Part shown: positions 42,735-49,840 of the stretch, piece by piece
Layout of the letters: the number at the start of each line of letters is the position of its first letter
Position numbering within the stretch: the stretch's first letter is position 1
Assembly (NCBI GenBank): GCA_017617235.1
Contig: JAFZWQ010000035.1
Coordinates: 1-50,845, forward strand
From: Bacteroidaceae bacterium
GTDB taxonomy: Bacteria > Bacteroidota > Bacteroidia > Bacteroidales > Bacteroidaceae
Length of the DNA: 50,845 nucleotides
Direction of reading: 5' to 3'
Made by a program: the position numbers and the translations under genes
Notes under the pieces: model-generated
Told to the model about the DNA's origin: nothing
Databases searched by the model: none
The model's input: the letters and a program-made list of their open reading frames with translations, nothing else

Positions 42735-42904
42735 AATCTCAGAATCTCAAATCTCAGTTAAAAAAAAAGGTACCCCTCATCATCGATTTTCCTTCTTTAT
42801 TTATATTTAACTTATTAATAATTAATTAGTTATATATATAATAATATAGATATTGCGAAGTTGGGGGGTATCTTAAAAAACTACTGAGATACTGAGATTG
42901 AGAT
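42735..42904. repeat. Imperfect inverted repeat around an A+T-rich centre
   Basis: AATCTCAG, AATCTCA and AATCTCAG then poly-A and GGTACCCC (42735-42776) are mirrored by GGGGGGTATC, poly-A and ACTGAGATACTGAGATTGAG (42863-42904). The 86 nt between are almost pure A/T. It could be a MITE-like element, a paired transcript, or a replication or binding site. Confidence 0.55.
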
Positions 42905-42945
42905 AGCAAAGAGTATTAACAAACAATCTAATTATTTAAATAACA

Positions 42946-44268
42946 ATGAATTACAATATTTTTAGCAATGTCGCTCCGGCGATGCCCAACCCTTCGAAAG
43001 GCACAGAAATCTGTAAATTACTCCTCTCACAGGCCTCAAAAGACATGCGAGACCCCCTAGTTCCGATGGCAATACCTGCACTTGCTGCACATTTGACTGA
43101 TGTAAAATTCATGTATTCGGATAACAAATACTATGAACTTTGTGGGCAAATGGGGCATTTGATAGGTCCTTCGGGCATAGGAAAGGCCCAGTTGACGCAT
43201 CTCGTAGAGGCTATAATGAGACCGTTTCGTGAGCACGATGAGATGGAATACGATAAACTTGTCGATTGGCAACGGCAGTTAAAGACCAGGGGCGCAAACA
43301 AGGACAAACCCGAGCGCCCGGAAGTGAGTATCTGGTTTCCTCCTTCGGATATCACAGCCCCTGCCTTCCTACAAAACGCCATGGCGCTCGAAGCGCAGGG
43401 TGGCCGCACGCAGTACATCAATCTTCCCGAGGTTGAGATGGCCGACAAAATGTGCGGCGGACATCGTCAGGTGAGCCAGACCATCCGCAATATCTACGAC
43501 CGCCATCGGGCAGGGGCATTGAGAGCGACAGCAGAGGGTGTAACTGGAAATCCCATTATGCGAGTCAACATTACGTTCAGCTCGACACCAGACTCGGCAC
43601 GTTCTTTCTATAAGAAGGATTTGACTAACGGTTTCTTCGGTCGCATACCCTTTGCCTACAAGGCGCGTGGCGAACGCAAAGGAAAGATTCCGCGTCAGGG
43701 CACATACAACGAGGAGTTCCTGGCCAATCTCGATGAATACCTCTCGCGTTTGGATTGTTGCAAGGGCAGCTTCGTGGTGAAGCCTCTGAACAAGATTGCT
43801 GACCAGTTGGCAGAAGAGATGGCCCGTCTGGCCGACCTGGCTGATGACGACATGCTCTTCGAACTCTCGCACCGCAGCATATTCAGCGCGTGGAAAAAAG
43901 GTGCCACACTCTGGATTCTGAACAACCAGACGTGGACACGCTCCATAGGCGAGTTCGTAGTGTGGTTCTGCTACTACGACCTGTGGTCGAAAGTAATGGT
44001 CTTTGGCGATATGTTCAAGGGCGGCGACGTTCAACCTGAAGAAACCCAGAAGAAAGGACCGAGGAATATGCTCGATGGTCTGAAGAGTAATACTTTCAAT
44101 GAGCAGCAGCTGGAGGACCTGCGTGTGAGCCTGGGTAAAAGCAAAGAAGGTACTAGCCACCAACTCAGCGTATGGATGAACCGAGGTCTCATCGAGTACT
44201 CGAACCAGACGGGACTGTATACTAAAACCGCAAACTACCTGAAGGCTCGCTCGGCTAAAGGCGATTGA
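42946..44268 (+). CDS. DUF3987-like P-loop protein
   Basis: This 440-residue protein resembles DUF3987 proteins (YfjI-like, with a P-loop fold near primase-helicases). A Walker A-like loop GPSGIGKAQ is at residues 74-82, with Ala81 in place of the usual Ser/Thr. Later stretches are QYINLPEVEMADKM, RVNITFSSTPDSARSFYKKD and FFGRIPFAYKARG. The C-terminal 70 residues look like a winged helix (HQLSVWMNRGLIEYS). The P-loop change may weaken nucleotide binding. It is the largest gene of the module and lacks the N-terminal VirE/primase part of longer relatives. Confidence 0.7.
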   Translation: MNYNIFSNVAPAMPNPSKGTEICKLLLSQASKDMRDPLVPMAIPALAAHLTDVKFMYSDNKYYELCGQMGHLIGPSGIGKAQLTHLVEAIMRPFREHDEMEYDKLVDWQRQLKTRGANKDKPERPEVSIWFPPSDITAPAFLQNAMALEAQGGRTQYINLPEVEMADKMCGGHRQVSQTIRNIYDRHRAGALRATAEGVTGNPIMRVNITFSSTPDSARSFYKKDLTNGFFGRIPFAYKARGERKGKIPRQGTYNEEFLANLDEYLSRLDCCKGSFVVKPLNKIADQLAEEMARLADLADDDMLFELSHRSIFSAWKKGATLWILNNQTWTRSIGEFVVWFCYYDLWSKVMVFGDMFKGGDVQPEETQKKGPRNMLDGLKSNTFNEQQLEDLRVSLGKSKEGTSHQLSVWMNRGLIEYSNQTGLYTKTANYLKARSAKGD

Positions 44269-44275
44269 AAATTCT

Positions 44276-44376
44276 TGCTCCTCTGCGCTACGCAAGCGAC
44301 TTCGTCGATTAGAAGATTGAAAATTGAAAATTCTTGCTCCTCTACGCTACGCAAGCGAGCGAGCTCGATTAGAACA
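44276..44376 (+). repeat. Two direct repeats with hairpin arms
   Basis: CTTGCTCCTCTGCGCTACGC and CTTGCTCCTCTACGCTACGC, each continuing AAGCGA, occur 64 nt apart. AATTGAA-type heptamers separate them. Inverted relatives (GCTTGCG...GGAGCAAG) occur at 44891-44951. Confidence 0.7.
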
Positions 44377-44384
44377 TTAAATCC

Positions 44385-44480
44385 CTAAACTTCTAAACCT
44401 CTAAACTTCTAAACCTCTAAACTTCTAAACCTCTAAATCTCTAAATCACAAAATCACTAAATCACTAAATCACTACAACT
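44385..44480 (+). repeat. Octamer array (CTAAACYT/CTAAATCA), 12 units ending at a start codon
   Basis: Twelve 8-nt units run from 44385 and finish exactly at the ATG of the next gene at 44481. The last unit is CTACAACT. The whole region before the start codon is therefore repeat. Confidence 0.9.
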
Positions 44481-44759
44481 ATGCAAACGAAAATATGTAA
44501 AGTGGTTGCACAATCGGAAACCATATATGTGCAATCGAAGAAGAGCGAAACAGGAAAGATGGCCAAGAGCATCATGCGGCTGCGCGAACTGGGCGGCAGC
44601 TACGGCGACGAGTACGTATGCACCCTGCTGGGCCCCATTGCCGAGTACCAGTTCGACCCCGGGCAGACCATCTTGGCGGGACTGCGATTCCTGACGCACG
44701 AGTCCGGTGGCGTCTATTACCAGGACATCATCGCCAACGACATTATCCTCCTTTCCTAA
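44481..44759 (+). CDS. Small OB-like protein of the DUF3987/HU module
   Basis: This 92-residue protein has a beta-rich pattern: KICKVVAQSETIYVQSKKSE, then SIMRLRELGGSYGDEYVCTL, LGPIAEYQFDPGQTILAGL and YYQDIIANDIIL. The strand spacing resembles small OB-fold ssDNA-binding proteins and the DUF3127 protein at 13353, so an SSB-like role is possible; the acidic SSB tail is missing. This is a pattern match, not a clear homology. The octamer array runs up to its ATG. A G/C-rich repeat stretch follows its stop. Confidence 0.6.
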   Translation: MQTKICKVVAQSETIYVQSKKSETGKMAKSIMRLRELGGSYGDEYVCTLLGPIAEYQFDPGQTILAGLRFLTHESGGVYYQDIIANDIILLS

Positions 44760-44791
44760 AGGACCCCCCGACCCCCTTCAGGGAGAGAAGG

Positions 44792-44862
44792 CTAACGGCT
44801 AAGGGCTAAGGGCTTAGTAGGTTAATAGCTTAGTGGCTTAACAGCTTAATAGCTTAACAGCA
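44792..44862 (+). repeat. Degenerate 7-8-mer tract (GGCTAAG/AGCTTAAT types)
   Basis: GGCTAAC, GGCTAAG, GGCTAAG, GGCTTAG and then TAGCTTAG/CAGCTTAA-like 8-mers drift in sequence along the tract. A short relative occurs at 45239-45270. Confidence 0.7.
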
Positions 44863-44890
44863 ACCTCTAAACCTCTCGCTCGAACTTGTT

Positions 44891-44951
44891 CGCTTGCGTA
44901 ACAACGTGGAGCAAGTAATCGCGAAGCGCTTGCGTAACAACGTGGAGCAAG
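44891..44951 (+). repeat. Two direct copies of GCTTGCGTAACAACGTGGAG
   Basis: GCTTGCGTAACAACGTGGAG plus CAAG occurs twice, 31 nt apart. It is an inverted relative of the CTTGCTCC...ACGCAAGC unit at 44276-44376. Confidence 0.75.
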
Positions 44952-44957
44952 AAACTT

Positions 44958-45021
44958 CTAAGCCTCTAAATTTCTAAATCACTAAATCACTAAATCACTA
45001 AACCACTAAACCTCTAAACCA
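44958..45021 (+). repeat. Octamer array, 8 units, before the DUF4248 gene
   Basis: CTAAGCCT, CTAAATTT, CTAAATCA three times, CTAAACCA, CTAAACCT and CTAAACCA are followed by CT and the ATG at 45024. Confidence 0.9.
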
Positions 45022-45023
45022 CT

Positions 45024-45236
45024 ATGTTTACAATCCGACCGTACACGAAGAAGGAGCTGGCCCTGATGTACTTCCCCAGCAGCCAGCCACGTACCGCAGT
45101 CAACCACCTGATGTCGTGGATTCGCCGATGTACCCAACTATGGCAACAACTGCAGCAGATGGGCTACACCACCACCAGCAAGGCATTCACTCCCCGCGAA
45201 GTCCGCGCCATCGTCGCACAACTTGGCGAGCCGTAG
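45024..45236 (+). CDS. DUF4248 family protein
   Basis: This 70-residue basic protein matches the small DUF4248 family found in Bacteroidales next to HU-like genes. It starts MFTIRPYTKKELALMYFPSS and contains a helix-turn-helix-like pattern (ELALMYFPSSQPRTAVNHLM, then SWIRRCTQLW) and AFTPREVRAIVAQLG. DNA binding is plausible but unproven. The sequence before its ATG is an octamer array. The gene between it and HU is only 250 nt of leader and repeats. Confidence 0.8.
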   Translation: MFTIRPYTKKELALMYFPSSQPRTAVNHLMSWIRRCTQLWQQLQQMGYTTTSKAFTPREVRAIVAQLGEP

Positions 45237-45325
45237 GGAACGGCTAAGGGCTAACGGCAAACGGCTAATGTACAGCCATCGCACGCCATCGCCACGTATC
45301 GCCCAACTGCCAAAAGCAAATGTCG

Positions 45326-45333
45326 TACTTTTG
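45326..45333 (+). promoter_or_regulatory. -7 box of the HU-like gene
   Basis: TACTTTTG matches TAnnTTTG. It gives a leader of about 150 nt ending in octamers. The -33 part is weak. Confidence 0.4.
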
Positions 45334-45441
45334 TACTGTCGAAGCGAAAGAGTTGGCACGTCGAAGGTCGCGACGCGACGTAAAAACCCACCGCCCGACA
45401 CACGAGAACTAAAACCACTTATTACTAACAAAACAAAACCT

Positions 45442-45489
45442 CTAAACTACTAAACTACTAAATCACTAAATCACTAAATCACTACAACT
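45442..45489 (+). repeat. Octamer array, 6 units ending at a start codon
   Basis: CTAAACTA twice, CTAAATCA three times and CTACAACT end exactly at the ATG of the HU-like gene. The last four units equal the end of the 44385-44480 array. Confidence 0.9.
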
Positions 45490-46020
45490 ATGGCAAACAA
45501 AGTAATCGGAAAAATTCCCTACAGCCTGGCGCTGCGACCCAGCATCCCGGGCGACAAGAACTCGGAGAAGAAAATCTACGCCACGGCGCAGATTGACGAG
45601 AGTGTGGACCTGAAGACCCTGGCCAAGCACATGCGCCAGCACGGAAGCAGCTACTCGGTGGGCACCCTGCAGGGCGTGCTGACGGACATGGTGGAGTGCA
45701 CCCTGGAACTGCTGAAGCAGGGCAAGAGCGTGAACTACGACGGGCTGATGCGCCTGCACGTGACCATCTCGAGCGATGCCGTGGACGACGTCGAGGACTT
45801 CAACCCCGCAGCCCACATCAAGCGCGTGAACCTGCGCGGCGACGTGGACGAGAGTGCCAAGGCGTTCCTGAACTCCGACGTCGACTTCGAGTATGTCATC
45901 ACCCGCGAGGCACAGGCCCTGGCCAAGAAGGCTGCCAAGGAGGCCCTGGGCACCGGCTCCGGCGACGACAACGGCGAAGGCGGTGGTGACGGTGGCGACG
46001 ACAACGGCCAGACCGAATAG
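45490..46020 (+). CDS. HU-like DNA-binding protein with acidic Gly-rich tail
   Basis: This 176-residue protein belongs to the Bacteroidetes HU-like family: MANKVIGKIPYSLALRPSIP, then TLKTLAKHMRQHGSS-like sequence (DLKTLAKHMRQHGSSYSVG) and GLMRLHVTISSDAVDDVEDF. The HU core ends near residue 120. Residues 140-176 are a low-complexity tail, KKAAKEALGTGSGDD followed by Gly and Asp repeats. Such proteins bend or coat DNA. The usual module order DUF4248 > HU > smalltalk is kept; the amidase often found with them is absent. A long hairpin at 46015-46052 follows. Confidence 0.88.
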   Translation: MANKVIGKIPYSLALRPSIPGDKNSEKKIYATAQIDESVDLKTLAKHMRQHGSSYSVGTLQGVLTDMVECTLELLKQGKSVNYDGLMRLHVTISSDAVDDVEDFNPAAHIKRVNLRGDVDESAKAFLNSDVDFEYVITREAQALAKKAAKEALGTGSGDDNGEGGGDGGDDNGQTE

Positions 46021-46052
46021 TCAATGGGGCCTCAATGGCCCCCTGACTATTC
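46015..46052. terminator. Long hairpin at the end of the HU-like gene
   Basis: GAATAGTCA plus GGGGCC pairs with GGCCCC plus TGACTATTC, overlapping the stop codon. It lacks a clear T tract, so it may stabilise or attenuate the transcript instead of ending it. Confidence 0.6.
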
Positions 46053-46074
46053 TAAATCTTACCTTATTTTCATC

Positions 46075-46130
46075 ATCCCCAACTTATCTTCTGTTCATTT
46101 TCTTTGGCACAAAGAAAAAGGAACCAAAAG
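46075..46130. repeat. Dispersed repeat (TTTTCTTTGGCACAAAGAAA type)
   Basis: TTTTCTTTGGCACAAAGAAA followed by AGGAACCAAAAGAAG is of a kind I have met dispersed in Bacteroidetes genomes. It is not coding. Confidence 0.5.
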
Positions 46131-46327
46131 AAGAAGCATCCACCCCCCAAGCCCCCTATATGGGGGTTGTAATTGATGTCGGGCACAAGCGCCTCTCCAT
46201 CAAAGTTTTTGCATGGCTCACACAGCCTTTGCCCTTCGGGTGAGCCAAAGAATTTTTAAAGACCACCCGGGTCTTTGACGGCCCGGGTTCCTTAGTGAAA
46301 GAGCGACAGGAGAAGCGGTTGGATGCC

Positions 46328-46388
46328 CTCCCTGGAAAGGGAGGGGGCCGGGGGTAGGTCGAAGCCCCTTCATCGAAGGGGTTGGGGA
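46328..46388. repeat. G/C-rich REP-like repeat
   Basis: CCCTCCCTGGAAAGGGAGGG plus GGCCGGGGGTAGG and GAAGCCCCTTCATCGAAGGG plus GTTGGGGATG form two stem-loops. It resembles the elements at 18243-18290 and 18342-18372. Confidence 0.65.
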
Positions 46389-46448
46389 TGAATAGAAAGG
46401 AAGAAAGAAGAAACGATTAAACTGTTAACATTTAAAAACAAAAACACT

Positions 46449-46568
46449 ATGAAACCAGAAAGAAAGGCGGAACTCATGAAGTTCCTTTGGAAGCTGTTCA
46501 CAGCTTTGGTAGCCGCCCTGACTAGCGCTACAGCAGTCAGTTCCTGCTACACCGTGACGCTGGGCTGA
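46449..46568 (+). CDS. Smalltalk-type small protein
   Basis: This 39-residue peptide starts MKPERKAELMKFLWKLFTAL and continues VAALTSATAVSSCYTVTLG. A basic N-terminus, one hydrophobic helix and a lipobox-like SSC fit the short proteins that NCBI names smalltalk, which sit after HU-like genes in Bacteroidales. Their function is unknown. The Cys suggests membrane attachment. It lies about 430 nt after the HU-like gene, separated by repeats, so co-transcription is uncertain. Confidence 0.75.
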   Translation: MKPERKAELMKFLWKLFTALVAALTSATAVSSCYTVTLG

Positions 46569-46591
46569 CGCCCGACGAACGGCTAATGTAT

Positions 46592-46646
46592 AAAAAAGGC
46601 GCTATTCCGTTGGGGGATAGCGTTTTTTTTCGTAACTTCGCAGGCG
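46592..46646 (+). promoter_or_regulatory. Composite terminator hairpin and promoter (second copy)
   Basis: GGCGCTA pairs with GATAGCG, followed by eight T, then TAACTTCG (46633-46640). TTG in the loop (46610-46612) is 20 nt before the -7 box. It ends the smalltalk gene and starts the aminotransferase gene. Confidence 0.65.
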
Positions 46647-46662
46647 AAAACTGAAAATCATT

Positions 46663-47862
46663 ATGCCGAAGATTTCTACGCGCGGACACGAGATGCCCGA
46701 ATCACCTATACGCAAACTGGCTCCCTTGGCTTACGCTGCCAAGGAACGTGGGGTGCATGTCTATCACCTGAACATCGGTCAGCCCGACCTGCCAACACCT
46801 AAATCGGCGTTGGAGGCCATCCGCAATGTGGACCGTAAGATTCTGGAATACAGCCCCTCGCAGGGTTATCTGAGCTACCGCAAGAAACTGGTGGATTACT
46901 ACAAGAAGTACAACATCGACGTTACGCCCGACGACATCATCATCACCTCGGGTGGTTCGGAGGCTGTGCTGTTCTCGTTCCTGGCTTGCCTGAATCCTGG
47001 CGACGAAATCATCGTGCCGGAACCTGCCTACGCCAACTACATGGCCTTCGCCATATCGGCAGGTGCCGTCATCCGCACCATTGCCACCACCATCGAGGAG
47101 GGTTTCTCGTTGCCCAAGGTGGAGAAGTTCGAGGAGCTCATCAACGAACGCACACGCGCCATACTGATTTGTAACCCCAACAACCCCACGGGCTACCTGT
47201 ACACCCGTCGCGAGATGAACCAGATTCGCGACCTCGTGAAGAAGTACGACCTGTACCTGTTCAGCGACGAAGTGTATCGCGAATTTATCTATACGGGCAG
47301 TCCATACATCTCGGCTTGCCACTTAGAGGGAATCGAGAACAATGTGGTGCTTATCGACTCAGTATCAAAACGTTATTCCGAGTGTGGAATACGTATTGGT
47401 GCCCTCATTACCAAGAACCAGGAAGTGCGCAAGGCGGTGATGAAATTCTGTCAGGCGCGCCTGAGTCCTCCACTCATCGGACAGATTGCTGCCGAGGCTT
47501 CGCTCGACGAGCCCGAGGAGTACAGCCGCGAGGTTTACGACGAATATGTCGAGCGCAGAAAGTGCCTGATAGATGGCCTGAACCGCATCCCTGGCGTCTA
47601 TAGCCCCATACCCATGGGCGCTTTCTACACGGTGGCGAAGTTGCCCGTGGACGATGCCGAGAAGTTCTGCGCCTGGTGCCTGAGCGATTTCGAGTACGAG
47701 GGCGAGACCGTCATGATGGCTCCTGCCGCTGGTTTCTACACCACACCCGGAGCCGGTCGCGACCAGGTTCGCTTGGCATACGTGCTGAAGAAACGCGACC
47801 TCACACGCGCCCTCTTCGTTCTGCAGAAAGCCCTTGAAGCCTATCCCGGTACCAAACGATGA
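46663..47862 (+). CDS. Pyridoxal-phosphate aminotransferase, class I/II (AspC-like)
   Basis: This 399-residue enzyme transfers an amino group between an amino acid and a keto acid. It begins near the N-terminal motif YHLNIGQPDLPTPKSA. The cofactor lysine is K236 in SVSKRYSECGIRIG. NPNNPTGYLYTRRE and SDEVYREFIY (PLP contacts) are present, and the last Arg motif RLAYVLKK follows. It is probably an aspartate-type enzyme, but the substrate cannot be fixed. It is the first gene after the composite promoter, and its stop overlaps the permease start by 4 nt (ATGA). Confidence 0.94.
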   Translation: MPKISTRGHEMPESPIRKLAPLAYAAKERGVHVYHLNIGQPDLPTPKSALEAIRNVDRKILEYSPSQGYLSYRKKLVDYYKKYNIDVTPDDIIITSGGSEAVLFSFLACLNPGDEIIVPEPAYANYMAFAISAGAVIRTIATTIEEGFSLPKVEKFEELINERTRAILICNPNNPTGYLYTRREMNQIRDLVKKYDLYLFSDEVYREFIYTGSPYISACHLEGIENNVVLIDSVSKRYSECGIRIGALITKNQEVRKAVMKFCQARLSPPLIGQIAAEASLDEPEEYSREVYDEYVERRKCLIDGLNRIPGVYSPIPMGAFYTVAKLPVDDAEKFCAWCLSDFEYEGETVMMAPAAGFYTTPGAGRDQVRLAYVLKKRDLTRALFVLQKALEAYPGTKR

Positions 47863-49106
47863 ACTTTTCGTGGTACATGGCCCGTCGGCTGTATAGCCGC
47901 AGCGGAGGCACCCAACGTGCTTCCCGTTCCGCCATCGCCATAGCCACAGCCGGTGTCACCCTGGGGTTGGCCGTCATGATAATCGCCATCTCTGTGGTGC
48001 TGGGGTTCAAGACCCAGGTGCAGAACAAGGTGGTGGGCATCGGCAGCCACATCTCCATACTGAACTACCAGTCGCTCTATAGCAGCGAATCGCAACCCAT
48101 CGTCATTTCCGACAGCCTGCTGCGTGCCGTACGCGCTCTGCCCGAGGTGTCGCATGCCCAGCGTTTCTGTGTGAAAACGGGCATGCTCAAGACCGACGAC
48201 AGTTTCCAGGGCGTATTGTTCCGTGGTGTCGATGAGACGTATAACCTGGATTTCCTGCGTTCGCAACTTGTGGACGGCGAACTGTCCACACCTTTCTCCT
48301 CGAAGGAGAATACGGGGCGCATAGCCCTTTCCCAAACACTTTCCCAGCAGTTGCACCTTTCCGTGGGCGACCGTGTCTTTGCCTATTTCTTCGACGATAA
48401 GCTGCGTGCCCGCCGATTCACGGTTACGGCCATCTATGCCACACACCTGAGCGAATACGATTCGCGCCTGGTGTTCTGCGACTACCGCACGGCCCATCAG
48501 CTGCTGGGCTTCGAACCCGACCAGTCGAGTGGGGCAGAGGTCGCTGTCCGCCAGATGGAACTGCTGCCCCAGGCATCGGCAGAGGTGTCCGCCCTCGTCA
48601 ACCATCGGCAGGACCGCTATGGTGGCTACTATTCGTCGCCCACCATCAAGGACACCTATCCCCACATCTTTGCCTGGCTCGATTTGCTCGACCTCAACGT
48701 TGTCGTCATCCTCCTGCTCATGATTGCCGTAGCCGGATTCACCACCGTCAGCGGTCTGCTTATCATCATCCTGGAACGCACCCAGTTCATTGGTGTGCTG
48801 AAGGCACTGGGCGCCTCGAACGGCTCCCTGCGCCACCTGTTCCTCTACTATGCCATCCTCATCGTGGGACGCGGCATGCTGCTGGGCAATCTGCTGGGCA
48901 TAGGGCTGTGCTACCTCCAGCAAACCCTGGGGCTCGTACACCTGGATGCCGAAACCTACTATGTCGACACCGTTCCCGTACTCATGTCATGGCCCTGGGT
49001 GGCTGTGGTGAACGTGGCCATCTTTGTTGCCGCCACGCTGTCCCTGCTGTTGCCAACCCTCATTGTCTCCCACATTCATCCCGCCCGGAGCATCCGTTTC
49101 GAGTAG
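47859..49106 (+). CDS. ABC transporter permease, FtsX-like (LolC/E type)
   Basis: This 415-residue protein starts MNFSWYMARRLYSRSGGTQR and has four membrane segments: one at residues 26-50, a long periplasmic domain, then three near the C-terminus (VVILLLMIAVAGFTTVSGL, LFLYYAILIVGRGMLLG, VAVVNVAIFVAATLSLL). The cytoplasmic motif LGASNGSLRHLFLYY is typical of FtsX permeases. Lol proteins move lipoproteins to the outer membrane. No ATPase partner lies next to it here. It overlaps the aminotransferase by 4 nt. Confidence 0.88.
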   Translation: MNFSWYMARRLYSRSGGTQRASRSAIAIATAGVTLGLAVMIIAISVVLGFKTQVQNKVVGIGSHISILNYQSLYSSESQPIVISDSLLRAVRALPEVSHAQRFCVKTGMLKTDDSFQGVLFRGVDETYNLDFLRSQLVDGELSTPFSSKENTGRIALSQTLSQQLHLSVGDRVFAYFFDDKLRARRFTVTAIYATHLSEYDSRLVFCDYRTAHQLLGFEPDQSSGAEVAVRQMELLPQASAEVSALVNHRQDRYGGYYSSPTIKDTYPHIFAWLDLLDLNVVVILLLMIAVAGFTTVSGLLIIILERTQFIGVLKALGASNGSLRHLFLYYAILIVGRGMLLGNLLGIGLCYLQQTLGLVHLDAETYYVDTVPVLMSWPWVAVVNVAIFVAATLSLLLPTLIVSHIHPARSIRFE

Positions 49107-49165
49107 TTTTGCCACCTGTAACGAAAATATTTCGGAAAACATTTGGTGGGTTCGCGGAAAAGTAC

Positions 49166-49173
49166 TATCTTTG
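49166..49173 (+). promoter_or_regulatory. -33/-7 promoter of the tRNA genes
   Basis: TATCTTTG with TTTG at 49142-49145, exactly 20 nt before it, makes a near-ideal Bacteroidetes promoter for the tRNA pair. Confidence 0.75.
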
Positions 49174-49231
49174 CACCGCATTTGAGACAACGACCCCCAT
49201 ATGCGGGCATCAGCGGATGCTAAAAAGCTAT

Positions 49232-49318
49232 GGAAGTTTGGGTGAGTGGCTGAAACCACCAGTTTGCTAAACTGACGTGCGGGTTACCGTACCGGGGGTT
49301 CGAATCCCCCAGCTTCCG
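49232..49318 (+). tRNA. tRNA-Ser (GCU)
   Basis: The 87-nt sequence folds as a class II tRNA. The acceptor GGAAGTT pairs with AGCTTCC (one G-U). The anticodon loop is TTGCTAA in a CAGTT/AACTG stem, giving GCU, and the long variable arm fits serine. The T arm GGGGGTTCGAATCCCCC is perfect. CCA is not encoded. Confidence 0.93.
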
Positions 49319-49350
49319 CAAGGGGAAATCAGAGACTCAGATGCAAAACT

Positions 49351-49422
49351 GGCGCTTTCGTCTAGCGGCTAGGACACATGCCTCTCACGCATGGAACACG
49401 GGTTCGATTCCCGTAGGCGCTA
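49351..49422 (+). tRNA. tRNA-Glu (CUC)
   Basis: The 72-nt tRNA has the acceptor GGCGCTT pairing with AGGCGCT (two G-U pairs), the anticodon loop CTCTCAC giving CUC, and the T arm CGGGTTCGATTCCCG. It lies 32 nt after tRNA-Ser. CCA is not encoded. The integrase gene begins about 420 nt downstream, so its 3' end is a likely attachment site. Confidence 0.92.
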
Positions 49423-49447
49423 CAAGAGAACAAAAACAAGGAGAGCA

Positions 49448-49489
49448 AGAGCGTAATATCGACAACGATGTAACGCTCTTTTTCTTTTG
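49448..49489 (+). terminator. Terminator after the tRNA pair
   Basis: AGAGCGT (49448-49454) pairs with ACGCTCT (49473-49479), followed by TTTTTCTTTT. Confidence 0.8.
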
Positions 49490-49625
49490 TATGGAAGCGA
49501 GCGTAAGTCGTTGAAAATCAATAATAAATATTTTGTGTACGTGTCAGCAGCAGTTTAAAATTAAGTTTAATCTGCGTCTGAACTAGTGGATGACATGAAG
49601 GAGAAAATTTGACATAATTGGACAA

Positions 49626-49719
49626 GGTTATACCAAAAGTTATACCAAAATGAGGTAAAACGGTTATACCAGATGTTAAAAATCGGGAAATTTTGAGGTA
49701 AAACTGAGTTGGTATAACC
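49626..49719. repeat. GGTTATACC repeats before the integrase
   Basis: GGTTATACC or GTTATACCA occurs at 49626-49634, 49639-49647 and 49662-49670, with the inverse GGTATAACC at 49711-49719. GAGGTAAAAC occurs twice among them. The set resembles arm-type integrase sites or operator repeats at the end of an integrated element. Confidence 0.65.
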
Positions 49720-49840
49720 GATTTAAGGAATATTAACAAACCATTCGTCCAAAAAGCCATAATCTCCAAGGATAAGGAGCTTCTCCTATCCCTACCCGTT
49801 TGCCTGAGGCTTGTCTCTTACGCGCAAAGTATTTATTAAA

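Larger units (their letters stand above)
49423..49840. other. Gap between tRNA-Glu and the integrase
   Basis: Apart from the terminator at 49448-49489 and the GGTTATACC repeats at 49626-49719, I see no gene. The region is A+T-rich and is likely the left end of the element, including its attachment site at the tRNA-Glu 3' end. Confidence 0.6.

Noticed and set aside
44385-44480. Telomere-like CTAAAC repeats
   Set aside because: Although the units resemble telomere repeats, they are internal, abut a start codon and share the 7-8-mer habit of other tracts in the window.
44385-45489. CRISPR array
   Set aside because: Units are only 8 nt and contiguous, with no spacers and no cas genes nearby.
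46075-46243. Short open frame after the HU-like gene
   Set aside because: It is the translation of a dispersed non-coding repeat (TTTTCTTTGG type) found in many Bacteroidetes.
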